This document shows, piece after piece, positions 18,169 through 28,116 of a stretch of 64,000 nucleotides of DNA. Within the stretch, counting starts at the first letter, position 1. Each line of letters starts with the position of its first letter. The notes under the pieces are model-generated. The model made no database searches. It was not told the DNA's origin and saw only the letters and a program-made list of their open reading frames with translations. The stretch spans positions 4,794,895 through 4,858,894 of the forward strand of contig NZ_JHEG04000001.1 of the NCBI RefSeq assembly GCF_000760695.4. Direction: 5' to 3'. This DNA is from Tolypothrix bouteillei VB521301 (GTDB lineage: Bacteria; Cyanobacteriota; Cyanobacteriia; Cyanobacteriales; Nostocaceae). Made by a program: the position numbers and the translations under genes.

Positions 18169-21100
18169 ATGAAGCGCGACGCCAGTGGTAAATTTGTTAG
18201 GAATTGGGGCTCAGAAACGAAACAACGAGTTAGCGTGTCTCTTACCAGTACAGCATGGCGATTGCTTGATGAGGAGGCTCGGTTGCGAGGGCTTTCCCGT
18301 TCCGAAACAATCGAACGCATTGCCCGCAGCTTTGGAGGTGAACCGCATCCTAATGTTAATGTTGATGGGGCGAAACAAGCTCAAAACGCTTTGCTAGAAT
18401 CACAAATTATCGAGCAACAGCAAGCGATCGCACGCTTGGATCGTGAGAAACAAGATCTGTCAGCACTACTGGAAAACGCCCCAGATATTATCAGCCGAAT
18501 TGATAGAAAGTTTCGCCATCTCTATGTTAGCCCTTCTATAAAACTGGCAACGGGTATTCCATCAGAGCGTTTTATTGGTAAGACCAATACCGATCTAGGA
18601 ATGCCAGGGAACGTCTGTAGTATTTGGAATGACGGTTTACAGCAAGTTTTTGCAACAGGTCAGGAACAGATTATTGAATACAGTTTTCCAACTCCAAAAG
18701 GTATGCGATGGTATCAATCGCGTATCGTCCCTGAATTTGCGAGTGATGGTTCTGTGGAAACAGTCCTCAACATTGCTCGTGATGTAACTGACTACAAATA
18801 TGTTGAACGGGCATTGCGAGAGAGTGAAGAGCGCCTGCAGCTATCACTGGCTGCAGCAAAGATGGTTGGATGGGACATGGATTTAAAAACCAATCGAGTG
18901 GTATGTACTCCCAATGCTTGTGAAATTTGGGGCATTCAAGAAGGTACAAAAGAAGATTTTTTTGCAGTCATTCATCCAGAAGACCGAGACCGGATGAAAC
19001 AAGCAATCCAACAAGCGTTTGCTGGAGAAGCATCCTACTACAATCAAGAATACCGCACCATCAGTCCAGAGGGTGTCGTGCGCTGGCTTAACAGCCAGGG
19101 AAAAGTCTATCATGATGCGACCGGACGGGGAGTTCGCATGATTGGCGTTTCCGTCGATATTACAGAGCGCAAACAAATTGAAGCAGAGCGCGAGATGTTA
19201 CGCACGCGGAGCGAACGCCTTTTAAGACAGCAGCAATTCTCGATCCAATTAAATGATGCGATTCGGACCATCCAAGACCCAAAGGAAATTATGTGGCAGG
19301 TCGTTTGTGCTACAGGAAAGCACTTCCAAGTCACACGCTGTACCTACGGTGATATCGACCCAACACAAGAATACGTCATTGTCAATCGTGACTATTGTAA
19401 TGGTGTTATCAGTGTAGTAGGCAATCACCACATGAATTCCTTCGGTGTTGAAATTATTGCTGAACTCAAGCAGGGCAAAACGATCGTTGTGGATGATGTT
19501 GATGTCGATCCGCGCACGTGCGGTTCGGGTGAGGCTGCTTTTGATGCAATTCAGACGAAATCTCTTCTGTGTGTTCCCTTGGTAAAGCAAGGACGTTTTG
19601 TAGCGCTATTTGTGTTGCATCATGTTTCTCCCCGCCAGTGGACGGAGGAGGATGTGGCACTAATGGAGCAAATTGCCGAACAAACGTGGTTAGCTGTAGA
19701 GCGATCGCGAGCAGAAAAGGAATTGCGAGAAAGTGAGGCGCACCTGCAACTGGCACTGAAAGTTGGACGTATGGGAGCTTGGGACTGGGACGTGCAAACT
19801 GGTGCAATGCTTTGGTCGGAAGGGCATTTCACGGTGCTAGGGCTGCAACCCAATGAATGCCAACCCAGTTATGAGGTTTGGGCAAGCCGGGTTCATCCAG
19901 ATGATTTAGCACAAACTGAGGCGAAACTTCAGCAAGCTATGCTCGACCAGAAGGAATATCACCACGAATATCGCCTGCTTTGGTTGGATGGCTCGGTACA
20001 TTGGGTAGAAGCAAGAGGACAGTGTACTTATGATTCTCAGGGCAATCCCAAACATTCCATCGGAGCCGTTATTGACATCACAGGACGCAAGCAAACCGAA
20101 CACGAGCGCGAAACATTGCTAGAACGCGAGCGAATTGCCCGTACTCAAGTCGAAGCAGCACAGCGTCAACTGGCAAACATTTTTGAAACTTCTCCGGTGG
20201 GAATTGGATTGTTAGACGCACAGCAGCGATTTGTTGCCATTAATGAAGCATTAGCTCAAATCAACGGACTCACACGCGAACAACACTTAGGGCATTCCAT
20301 TCCAGAACTTTTTGGTCAGTCAGATCCAAAATTAGTCGAAGTCTTTTACAACATTTACACCACAGGGAACTCTTTTATCTCACCAAACTTTGCTGTAAGT
20401 GTTCCCGGACGCAGCGATCGCACCCCCGGTTACCACAACGTTTACTATCTGCCAACAATCAACTCCAACAATGAAGTAGAAGACGTTTTAGTTTATGTCG
20501 TAGACATCACAGAGCAAGTCCGGTTAGAGCAAGGTCAACGCTTTCTCTCAGAAGCAAGTACAGTTCTAGCTTCTTCCCTCGACTATCAAACTACCCTAGA
20601 GCGAGTCGCACAGCTTGCCGTACCTGAGTTAGCAGATTGGTGTACGGTGCATATAGTAGAAGAAAATGGTTGTATCGAGCAGATTGCCGTCGCTCATAAC
20701 GACCCTGCCAAACTTCTCTGGGCGCACGAAATCAGACAAAAATACCCCCTCAATCCCAACGATCCTCGGGGTACTGCACTGACATTGCGAACCGGACAAT
20801 CCGATATATTACCGGATATACCAGATGAGTTGCTCGTACAAGCAGCCCGCGATCCAGAACATTTGCACATTTTGCGTCAGGTTGGATTCCGCTCGGCAAT
20901 GACAGTACCGTTGCGAACGCAAGACCGCATTTTAGGCGTTATTACCTTTGTAAGCTCCGAGTCCGGGCGAAGATACAATACCCGCGATTTGCAATTGGCA
21001 GAAGAACTAGCTCGCCGTGCTTCCTTAGCGATCGACAATACCCAGTTATACCGAGTCGCTCAACTCGCTCGTGACAAAGCAGAGTCGGCAAACCGGGTAA

Positions 21101-22239
21101 AAGACGAGTTTCTGGCGGTATTGTCTCACGAACTGCGATCGCCCCTCAATCCTATCTTGGGTTGGACAAAAATGCTGCGAAGTCATCGCTTAGATGCCAC
21201 AAGAACCGAGCAAGCCTTAGAAACCATCGAACGCAACGCCAAGCTGCAAGCGCAATTGATTGAAGACTTATTGGATGTCTCGCGCATTCTACAAGGAAAA
21301 ATGGCGTTAAATGTCGCACCCGTCAATTTAGCAGCCACAATCGAAGCAGCCAAAGAAACGGTACGGTTGGCTGCTGAAGCTAAGAACATTCACATCCAAA
21401 CTACGCTTAAACCCATTTTAGGAACCGTTTCAGGCGATCGGAATCGACTGCAACAGGTTTTTTGGAACCTCCTGTCCAATGCTGTAAAGTTCACACCCTC
21501 TGGAGGACGGGTTGAGGTGCATCTAGAACAGGTAGGTATGTATGCTCAAATTCAAGTGAAAGACACGGGAATTGGTATCACTCCAGAGTTTTTGCCCTAC
21601 GTGTTTGAGTACTTCCGCCAAGAAAACAGTACTATAACAAGACAATTCGGTGGGTTGGGATTGGGGCTGGCGATTGTTCGTCATTTCACGGAATTGCATG
21701 GAGGAACTGTTTGGGCAACCAGTCCGGGTGAGAATTTAGGAGCAACATTCGCTGTTCGGCTACCGTTAAACGCCATCGAGCAGGAGTTATCTTCTGATGA
21801 GAACCCGTCAGGAAGTACAGCACACCTTACTGGTATTGAGATCCTGGTAGTGGATGATGATGCGGATATGCGAGAGTTGGCAAAATTTATCTTGACGCAA
21901 TCGGGCGCACGAGTAACGACCGTTGCTTCGGCTGTAGAAGCATTAAATTTCTTGAATCGGTTTGTTCCGGATCTGCTACTGTGTGACATTGGTATGCCAA
22001 AAATGGATGGCTACTCCCTGATTCAACATATTAGAAAGTTGTCTCCCCAACAAGGCGGAACGATTCGAGCGATCGCACTCACAGCTTATGCAGGAGAAAT
22101 CAACCAACAAAAAGCTGTCGCCGCTGGATTTAATATGCATCTGTCCAAACCTTTTGAACCGGAGAATTTAGTGGAGAAAATTGTCCAACTGCTTCATCCG
22201 TTGCACCAAACAACAGACCAAAGTGATTTTATTATCTAA
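18169..22239 (+). CDS. Hybrid sensor histidine kinase with N-terminal RHH-like domain (RHH-PAS-PAS-GAF-PAS-PAS-GAF-HisKA-HATPase-REC)
   Basis: The 1356-aa protein has no membrane segment. Residues about 15-58 (QRVSVSLTSTAWRLLDEEAR, then RGLSRSETIERIARSF) look like a ribbon-helix-helix DNA-binding fold. A coiled coil (about 65-100) follows. Then come PAS domains near 100-215 and 218-340, GAF near 355-510, PAS near 520-645 and 660-785, and GAF near 790-965. HisKA has the phospho-acceptor His987 in VLSHELRSPLNP. HATPase has the N box WNLLSNAVKF and G boxes DTGIGI and GLGLGLAIV. REC has VVDDDADMRE and the acceptor Asp1273 in LLLCDIGMPKMDG. It sits between two amt genes, suggesting a nitrogen or redox signal. 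The ligand is unknown. The fusion implies a cytoplasmic kinase able to touch DNA. Confidence 0.9.
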   Translation: MKRDASGKFVRNWGSETKQRVSVSLTSTAWRLLDEEARLRGLSRSETIERIARSFGGEPHPNVNVDGAKQAQNALLESQIIEQQQAIARLDREKQDLSALLENAPDIISRIDRKFRHLYVSPSIKLATGIPSERFIGKTNTDLGMPGNVCSIWNDGLQQVFATGQEQIIEYSFPTPKGMRWYQSRIVPEFASDGSVETVLNIARDVTDYKYVERALRESEERLQLSLAAAKMVGWDMDLKTNRVVCTPNACEIWGIQEGTKEDFFAVIHPEDRDRMKQAIQQAFAGEASYYNQEYRTISPEGVVRWLNSQGKVYHDATGRGVRMIGVSVDITERKQIEAEREMLRTRSERLLRQQQFSIQLNDAIRTIQDPKEIMWQVVCATGKHFQVTRCTYGDIDPTQEYVIVNRDYCNGVISVVGNHHMNSFGVEIIAELKQGKTIVVDDVDVDPRTCGSGEAAFDAIQTKSLLCVPLVKQGRFVALFVLHHVSPRQWTEEDVALMEQIAEQTWLAVERSRAEKELRESEAHLQLALKVGRMGAWDWDVQTGAMLWSEGHFTVLGLQPNECQPSYEVWASRVHPDDLAQTEAKLQQAMLDQKEYHHEYRLLWLDGSVHWVEARGQCTYDSQGNPKHSIGAVIDITGRKQTEHERETLLERERIARTQVEAAQRQLANIFETSPVGIGLLDAQQRFVAINEALAQINGLTREQHLGHSIPELFGQSDPKLVEVFYNIYTTGNSFISPNFAVSVPGRSDRTPGYHNVYYLPTINSNNEVEDVLVYVVDITEQVRLEQGQRFLSEASTVLASSLDYQTTLERVAQLAVPELADWCTVHIVEENGCIEQIAVAHNDPAKLLWAHEIRQKYPLNPNDPRGTALTLRTGQSDILPDIPDELLVQAARDPEHLHILRQVGFRSAMTVPLRTQDRILGVITFVSSESGRRYNTRDLQLAEELARRASLAIDNTQLYRVAQLARDKAESANRVKDEFLAVLSHELRSPLNPILGWTKMLRSHRLDATRTEQALETIERNAKLQAQLIEDLLDVSRILQGKMALNVAPVNLAATIEAAKETVRLAAEAKNIHIQTTLKPILGTVSGDRNRLQQVFWNLLSNAVKFTPSGGRVEVHLEQVGMYAQIQVKDTGIGITPEFLPYVFEYFRQENSTITRQFGGLGLGLAIVRHFTELHGGTVWATSPGENLGATFAVRLPLNAIEQELSSDENPSGSTAHLTGIEILVVDDDADMRELAKFILTQSGARVTTVASAVEALNFLNRFVPDLLLCDIGMPKMDGYSLIQHIRKLSPQQGGTIRAIALTAYAGEINQQKAVAAGFNMHLSKPFEPENLVEKIVQLLHPLHQTTDQSDFII

Positions 22240-22416
22240 ATGTTTGATTATATTATGAGCAAAGTTTTGTCATACCAAACACTTAATTTTGTGTCTAACT
22301 CAGGTGACTCAGTAACAAAAATTTGCAATCTTTCTATAATCTCATAACCTTTGGCTACTTGACAACTACAAGAAGAAGTATTAAATCTATAAATCTTGCT
22401 AAGATATCAAGATTTT

Positions 22417-22430
22417 GTAACTTTCGCTAC
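22417..22430 (+). promoter_or_regulatory. NtcA binding site (distal)
   Basis: GTAACTTTCGCTAC matches the GTA-N8-TAC consensus exactly. It begins 22 bp (two helical turns) before the second box and ends 31 bp before the TATACT -10 at 22462-22467. Confidence 0.7.
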
Positions 22431-22438
22431 TGTTTTAG

Positions 22439-22452
22439 GTATCAAAAGTTAC
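22439..22452 (+). promoter_or_regulatory. NtcA binding site (proximal)
   Basis: GTATCAAAAGTTAC is a perfect GTA-N8-TAC. It ends 9 bp before TATACT (22462-22467). That is closer than the usual 20-24 bp, so either another -10 is used or this box modulates the distal one. Confidence 0.7.
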
Positions 22453-22505
22453 TGAAATAAATATACTCACACAAAAAAATCACTGGTGCGCGGGAACGAA
22501 AGTAA

Positions 22506-23879
22506 GTGTTGAAAAAAGTGATGACGATTGGGGTTATGACCCTACTATTTCTGGGTGGACCGTTGATGGCTAACGCCGTTGCTCAAGGAACGACAACTCC
22601 ACCTCCAGCCGATACAGGGTCTACAGCTTTTATGCTGATTTCAGCAGCATTGGTATTGTTGATGACGCCCGGTCTTGCGTTTTTTTATGGAGGATTTGTG
22701 CGATCGCGCAACGTTCTCAACACGCTGATGATGAGCTTCGTGCTCATGGGAATTGTGGGTGTCACCTGGATATTGTGGGGATATAGCCTATCCTTTGCAC
22801 CTAATGGGTCCTTCCTGGGAAAATTCATTGGTGGGTTCCAGTGGCTGGGTTTAAATGGGGTAGGTTTTGAGACAACCGAATACGCAGCCAAAATACCCCA
22901 TCAAGCATTCATGATTTACCAAGCCATGTTTGCCATTATTACCCCGGCGTTGATTTCAGGTGCGATCGCCGAGCGAATGAACTTCACGGCATACTCTTTG
23001 TTCGTCTTGTTGTGGTCAACGTTCATTTACACTCCCCTTGCCCACATGGTATGGGGTAAAGGAGGGTTCTTGGGGTTATTGGGTGGTATAGGCGCTCTTG
23101 ACTTTGCAGGTGGAACAGTTGTACACATCAGTTCTGGAATTTCTGCCCTCGTTGCGGCGATTGTCCTCGGACCTCGGAAAACTTTTCCGGATCGCCTGAG
23201 CCCCCCTCACAACGTTCCCTTTATCCTGTTAGGTGCTGGTTTGTTGTGGTTTGGTTGGTTTGGCTTCAATGCAGGTAGTGCTTTAGAGGCAAATAATTTA
23301 GCAGTAGCAGCTTTTGTCAATACCAATACAAGCGCCGCCGCCGCCGCTTTAACCTGGTTGATTCTAGAAAAATCTTTGCGTGGTAAACCAACAGCAGTTG
23401 GAGCAGCCACAGGAGCAGTTGCAGGATTGGTAGGTATCACACCAGCGGCAGGGTTTGTTACACCCCTAGCATCAATCTTAATTGGTAGCATCACCACCTT
23501 TGTCTGCTTTTATGCAATCAGCTTCAAGCACAAAGTTCAAGTGGATGATGCTTTAGATACCTATCCCGTACATGGAGTCGGCGGGACAGTGGGAGCAATT
23601 TTGACAGGTGTATTTGCAACCACAACAGTCAACTCAGGAGGAAAAAACGGTTTATTGTATGGGAATCCTGGAGAATTACTGATAGAACTAGTAGCAATTG
23701 TGGTTGCATATGTTTTTGCCGGTGTTGGCACTTGGATTATTTTGAAAATTCTAGATGCCACAGTGGGTTTGCGAGTCAAAGAGGAAGAAGAATTCCAAGG
23801 TTTGGATATTAACGAACACGGTGAAGAAGGTTACAACGAAGAGTTCGGAGACCGAATTAACATTTCTCAAAAAGGATGA
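22506..23879 (+). CDS. amt: Ammonium transporter (Amt family)
   Basis: The 457-aa transporter begins with a probable GTG at 22506 (TTG at 22509 and ATG at 22521 are alternatives). A signal-like segment ends ANAVAQG, then eleven helices follow. The pore histidines are in GTVVHISSGISALV and TYPVHGVGGTVGA. The gating-Phe region AMFAIITPALISGAIAERM and the C-tail EEEEFQGLDINEHGEEGY, which in Amt proteins meets PII (GlnB), are present. This is the canonical form, whereas the upstream paralogue at 15900 is longer and more divergent. Two NtcA boxes and a TATACT -10 lie upstream, so expression under nitrogen limitation is likely. Confidence 0.95.
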   Translation: MLKKVMTIGVMTLLFLGGPLMANAVAQGTTTPPPADTGSTAFMLISAALVLLMTPGLAFFYGGFVRSRNVLNTLMMSFVLMGIVGVTWILWGYSLSFAPNGSFLGKFIGGFQWLGLNGVGFETTEYAAKIPHQAFMIYQAMFAIITPALISGAIAERMNFTAYSLFVLLWSTFIYTPLAHMVWGKGGFLGLLGGIGALDFAGGTVVHISSGISALVAAIVLGPRKTFPDRLSPPHNVPFILLGAGLLWFGWFGFNAGSALEANNLAVAAFVNTNTSAAAAALTWLILEKSLRGKPTAVGAATGAVAGLVGITPAAGFVTPLASILIGSITTFVCFYAISFKHKVQVDDALDTYPVHGVGGTVGAILTGVFATTTVNSGGKNGLLYGNPGELLIELVAIVVAYVFAGVGTWIILKILDATVGLRVKEEEEFQGLDINEHGEEGYNEEFGDRINISQKG

Positions 23880-23880
23880 T

Positions 23881-23958
23881 AAATTATGGATTATGAATTA
23901 TGAATGATGGATGATGAAGTAAAAAATTTCATAATTCATCATTCATCATTCATCATTC
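23881..23958. repeat. Palindromic ATTATGA/TCATCAT tandem repeat
   Basis: Tandem ATTATGAATTATGAATGATG-like units are followed by ATAATTCATCATTCATCATT, their inverse, giving one long hairpin between amt and the GDSL gene. A related element is at 43495-43572. Confidence 0.8.
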
Positions 23959-23970
23959 TTAGAGTTAGCC

Positions 23971-24843
23971 GTGAACACTCGTGCAAAAAATCTTCCTACC
24001 TGGGCGTATCTATCGCTAGCTACCAATTGCATTTTAATCTTTGCGATCGCCCTGCTGATTGGCCGACAGCAGGAATTGGCAGCGTTTTTTAAGATCGTCT
24101 CCAACCCCAGTACGCTCGATCCAGACAGTCAATCCAAAGCTCAAGCAGCCACCTCACCCGCAGTGCCTAAATTGGGACCGCGTCACAAACTCAGTTACTG
24201 GCAATGGGTAGATGTTCTCAAACAAGAAGCCAAAGTCGCTGCTCAAAAGAACCCACAACGTTTGACAATACTTGCGGGAGATTCTCTCAGTCTGTGGTTT
24301 CCTTCCGAGTTATTACCCAAAGACAGAAATTGGCTGAATCAGGGAATTTCTGGAGAAAAAACCACAGGATTATTAAATCGATTGGATTTATTCAATGCCA
24401 CCAATCCAGAGACAATTTTTGTCATGATTGGTATTAATGACCTCATTCGAGGGGTCAGTGATGAGACAATTTTAGAGAATCAGCAACAAATTGTACGTTC
24501 CTTGCGAAAGAACCATGCAACAGCGCAAATTGTAGTCCAGTCCATTTTGCCCCATGGAGTCGAACAAGTGACTTGGGAAGGCAAAGAAAAACTGCTAGCG
24601 ATTCCTAACAGTCGCATTCGTCAGTTGAATCAGCAACTAGAACACTTAGCCAAAAAAGAAGGCGTAAGGTATTTGGATTTATATCCATTATTTGCTAACA
24701 GCCAAGGCAATCTGCGTCCCGAACTCAGTACTGATGGGTTACACCTAAGTCAGGAAGGTTATTTGGTTTGGAGTTCTGCTATACAGTTATATAGTCAAAT
24801 AAAATTACAACAAACACCCAAAATGGCTCAACAGGTAAGCTGA
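23971..24843 (+). CDS. SGNH/GDSL-family hydrolase, membrane-anchored
   Basis: The 290-aa protein has one N-terminal membrane segment (about residues 9-30) and a spacer, then an SGNH hydrolase domain. Block I is ILAGDSLSLWFP with the nucleophilic Ser, block II is GISGEKTTG, block III is VMIGINDLIRG with Asn, and block V is STDGLHLSQEGY with the Asp and His. Such enzymes are esterases, lipases or polysaccharide deacylases; the substrate cannot be deduced. It probably acts on the outer face of the cytoplasmic membrane. It follows amt after a hairpin repeat. Confidence 0.88.
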   Translation: MNTRAKNLPTWAYLSLATNCILIFAIALLIGRQQELAAFFKIVSNPSTLDPDSQSKAQAATSPAVPKLGPRHKLSYWQWVDVLKQEAKVAAQKNPQRLTILAGDSLSLWFPSELLPKDRNWLNQGISGEKTTGLLNRLDLFNATNPETIFVMIGINDLIRGVSDETILENQQQIVRSLRKNHATAQIVVQSILPHGVEQVTWEGKEKLLAIPNSRIRQLNQQLEHLAKKEGVRYLDLYPLFANSQGNLRPELSTDGLHLSQEGYLVWSSAIQLYSQIKLQQTPKMAQQVS

Positions 24844-24944
24844 CATAATATTTTGTGCATCAGCTTTTGAAAATCCTTGTAAGCTCCTATTGAATTCACC
24901 TCTTTGCAAGGGAAAATAAAAAATGACAATTTAAAAGAAAAACA

Positions 24945-26153
24945 ATGGATACCAAAGCTTTTAAACGCTCTCTACAACATTCAGAAAATTACCATCGTAA
25001 AGGGTTTGGTCACCAAGCAGAAGTCGCCACACAGTTACAGTCAGAGTATCAAAGCCATTTGATTCAGGAAATTCGCAACAGTAACTACACCCTAACTCGT
25101 GGAGATGTTACCATCCACCTAGCTCAAGCTTTTGGTTTTTGTTGGGGTGTAGAACGCGCTGTAGCAATGGCTTACGAAACCCGCACCCATTTCCCAAACG
25201 AACGCATTTGGATCACAAACGAGATTATTCACAATCCTTCTGTGAACCAACGCATGCAGGAGATGGAAGTAGAATTTATTCCTGTCGAGGGAACTAAAAA
25301 AGACTTTTCTGTTGTCGAACCGGGCGATGTTGTCATCCTACCCGCTTTTGGCGCAAGCGTTCAAGAGATGCAAATTCTTAGCGATAAGGGTTGTAAAATA
25401 GTCGATACAACTTGTCCTTGGGTGTCTAAAGTTTGGAACACTGTTGAAAAGCACAAAAAAGGCGAATACACTTCCATCATTCACGGTAAGTACAAGCACG
25501 AAGAAACAGTTGCAACCAGTTCTTTTGCTGGTAAATATTTGATAGTGCTGAATATGGGGGAAGCTGAGTATGTGACTAACTACATTCTCAACGGTGGTAA
25601 CCGCGAGGAATTTTTAGCAAAATTCAATAAAGCTTGTTCTCAGGGTTTTGACCCCGATAAAGACTTAGAACAGGTGGGTATTGCCAACCAAACTACCATG
25701 CTCAAAAGTGAAACCGAGCAAATTGGAAAACTGTTTGAGCGGACTATGATGAAAAAATACGGACCTGCTGAGTTAGACAGACACTTCCAAAGCTTCAATA
25801 CCATTTGTGATGCTACTCAAGAACGCCAAGATGCAATGTTGGAGTTAGTGGAACAAAAACTGGATTTAATGATAGTGATTGGTGGGTTTAATTCATCCAA
25901 TACGACACAATTGCAACAAATAGCCGTTCAAAGAGGAATTGTTTCATATCATATTGACAGCGTTGCACGGCTTTTATCGGGTAATAGAATAGAACATAGA
26001 GAACTCAACGGGCAATTAGCGATCGCAGAAAATTGGTTACCTGAAGGGAAAATAGTAGTAGGAATTACCTCTGGTGCTTCTACACCGGATAAGGTGGTAG
26101 AAGATGTGATTGAAAAGATTTTTGAATTTAAGGCGATACCCGTTGTGGTGTAA
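24945..26153 (+). CDS. ispH: 4-hydroxy-3-methylbut-2-enyl diphosphate reductase
   Basis: IspH is the last enzyme of the MEP isoprenoid pathway and makes IPP and DMAPP from HMBPP with a 4Fe-4S cluster. The 402-aa form is the long cyanobacterial/plant type. The three cluster cysteines are Cys66 ([12 protein letters not shown]), Cys157 ([12 protein letters not shown]) and Cys288 ([12 protein letters not shown]). EVIHN-like [12 protein letters not shown] and [16 protein letters not shown] are also conserved. Photosynthetic cells need it for carotenoids and chlorophyll side chains. It is a single gene. Confidence 0.97.
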   Translation: MDTKAFKRSLQHSENYHRKGFGHQAEVATQLQSEYQSHLIQEIRNSNYTLTRGDVTIHLAQAFGFCWGVERAVAMAYETRTHFPNERIWITNEIIHNPSVNQRMQEMEVEFIPVEGTKKDFSVVEPGDVVILPAFGASVQEMQILSDKGCKIVDTTCPWVSKVWNTVEKHKKGEYTSIIHGKYKHEETVATSSFAGKYLIVLNMGEAEYVTNYILNGGNREEFLAKFNKACSQGFDPDKDLEQVGIANQTTMLKSETEQIGKLFERTMMKKYGPAELDRHFQSFNTICDATQERQDAMLELVEQKLDLMIVIGGFNSSNTTQLQQIAVQRGIVSYHIDSVARLLSGNRIEHRELNGQLAIAENWLPEGKIVVGITSGASTPDKVVEDVIEKIFEFKAIPVVV

Positions 26154-26588
26154 AGGTAGGGCGTTGGGCATAATTCCGACGCCCATTAAAAATCTATAAA
26201 TAAAAAAACCCGGTGGTGTACGCAATACCGGGTCTAATGGTTGTTGAACTTGTTTTGGTTGACCTACTTAACATAAGGTAGATCGGAAATTAGTTTTATG
26301 GAATCGTTATAAAAGAACTTTGCTAAAAATTTAAGTGAGGTTCATTCAAATTTATAGAACTTTGGATTTTGGATTGAAAAAGCCTTGCGTGTCATGAGTT
26401 TACCCCAAGCATAGCAGTCTTAAATCATTTGTCAAAATTTTCAGTACTTTAGGGTGAGCAATACCCAACACCACTTCTCCAGACGAGGGTTTGCCTGTGC
26501 GTACTTCATAAATATCTAATAGGATTGCTCTATATAGAATGTTTTGTAAGATTGGTATGATTTTTATGGTTTGCGATCGAGCAATGAT
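26154..26588. other. Intergenic gap with two hairpins after ispH
   Basis: GGGCGT...ACGCCC at 26159-26184 and ACCCGGT (26208-26214) with ACCGGGT (26227-26233) form two stems. The second is followed by seven T when read on the minus strand. The first probably closes ispH transcription. The rest of the gap has no supported gene. Confidence 0.5.
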
Positions 26589-27452
26589 ATGAAAAAATTG
26601 TTAATTACAGGGGCGAGTGGTTTTTTAGGTTGGCACCTTTGCCAGTTAGCGAAGCAAGAATATGTTGTCTGCGGAACCTGCTTTTCCCACTTTGCAGACA
26701 TTCCAGGTATAACCACAATAAAAGTTAACTTGACAGATTTCCAGGAGCTGAAGCAGGTTTTTAGCGATATCAAACCAACAGCAGTGATTCATACTGCAGC
26801 ACTGTCTCAACCAAATTTTTGCCAAACTCATCCTCATGAATCCCATGCAATTAATGTAGAAGCCTCATGCAATATTTCCGGGCTTTGTGCGGATGCTTCT
26901 ATTCCTTGTGTTTTTACCTCAACAGACCTAGTTTTTGATGGTTTAAACGCTCCTTATCGAGAAACAGATTCTGTCTCTCCTGTCAACATTTATGGAGAAC
27001 ATAAAGTGATGGCCGAGCAGGGTATGTTAGAGCGTTATCCTAAGACAGCTGTTTGCCGAATGCCATTGATGTTTGGTATGGAGACACCCACAGCCACAAG
27101 TTTTATACAGCCCTTTATTCAAACTCTTAAAGAAGGAAAAGATTTAAATTTGTTTATAGATGAATTTCGGACTCCAGTCAGTGCAAAAACTGCGGCAAAA
27201 GGGTTGTTATTGGCATTAGATAAAGTGCAGGGATATATTCATTTAGGAGGAAAAGAGCGAATTTCGCGATATGATTTCGGTCTAGTGATGGCAGAGGTAT
27301 TTCAACTGCCAAGCAGTCAGATTAAAGCTAGCCGACAGCAAGACGTGAAAATGGCAGCCCCAAGACCTTCCGATGTTTCTTTGGATAGTTCCAAAGCTTT
27401 TGCATTGGGGTATGAACCTTTGTCTTTACGAGAAGAATTGGCTAGAGGCTAG
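26589..27452 (+). CDS. RmlD-like NAD(P)-dependent sugar-nucleotide reductase/epimerase (SDR)
   Basis: Starting at the ATG at 26589, the 287-aa product opens MKKLLITGASGFLGWHL, the glycine-rich Rossmann motif of extended SDRs. VIHTAALSQPNFCQ and STDLVFDG are typical of RmlD (dTDP-4-dehydrorhamnose reductase), and YGEHKVMAEQ is the catalytic YxxxK. No other rhamnose genes are nearby, so a rhamnose-specific role is not proven. Relatives also include MAT2B-like and other sugar reductases. Confidence 0.85.
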   Translation: MKKLLITGASGFLGWHLCQLAKQEYVVCGTCFSHFADIPGITTIKVNLTDFQELKQVFSDIKPTAVIHTAALSQPNFCQTHPHESHAINVEASCNISGLCADASIPCVFTSTDLVFDGLNAPYRETDSVSPVNIYGEHKVMAEQGMLERYPKTAVCRMPLMFGMETPTATSFIQPFIQTLKEGKDLNLFIDEFRTPVSAKTAAKGLLLALDKVQGYIHLGGKERISRYDFGLVMAEVFQLPSSQIKASRQQDVKMAAPRPSDVSLDSSKAFALGYEPLSLREELARG

Positions 27453-27718
27453 GGCTTGTAAAACCTGATGCGATCGCTATATGTATCACAATTGTAATAA
27501 AAAGTATTGATGGAAATTGAAGACTACCACTAACACAAAGTAGCAGGGGGAGACGCAATCTGAGAGACGCGGGGCGTAGAGACACACTCCTACGCGGGGT
27601 TGCCGCCCCAAGGATCGCTGAACCCCATCTTCTATAAGTTGCTTATTTCAGTTAGGATTCAATCCCCATATGTAATATCAGAGCGCTACTAGCGTCCCAC
27701 GCAAGGCGCGTATCTTCG

Positions 27719-28111
27719 TTGAAGGAGCGTCCAGTTGAAACTATCAACGAAATTATCGGGAAAGCAAATTCCACTAAAATAGACAAATGCTCACTCGAAA
27801 AAACAGAGGTAAAATTCATGCAAGGAATATCTAATTATATTCAAGAACTAACAAACCGCATCTTACCAATTGTAGAAAATTTATTTAAAGGCAATAGCTT
27901 TTACATGGTGAACCTAAAAAAACAAGAAAGAATTCAAGACTTAGTCAACCTTTTTGGTAACTTTTCACCTGAAGAATTTAGAGCCATCCCTAATGCTGAA
28001 TTAGCACGTAGAATTGATAAGCTTCTGGCTCTAGAAGCTGTTTCCGGAACGCTCAATGACTTAACACCAGAACAAATAAAAATATTTGATGAAGCAGTGG
28101 AAGGAAGATAA
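27719..28111 (+). CDS. Probable antitoxin-like protein upstream of a broken PIN toxin
   Basis: The 130-aa frame ends LTPEQIKIFDEAVEGR, the C-terminal tail common to cyanobacterial antitoxins that precede VapC-type PIN toxins. A PIN-domain remnant starts 5 bp after its stop. Translation may begin at 27719 or at the later Met (MQGISNYIQELTNRILP, 27818). There is no obvious DNA-binding fold. If real, the antitoxin has outlived its toxin. Confidence 0.6.
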   Translation: MKERPVETINEIIGKANSTKIDKCSLEKTEVKFMQGISNYIQELTNRILPIVENLFKGNSFYMVNLKKQERIQDLVNLFGNFSPEEFRAIPNAELARRIDKLLALEAVSGTLNDLTPEQIKIFDEAVEGR

Positions 28112-28116
28112 ATAGA

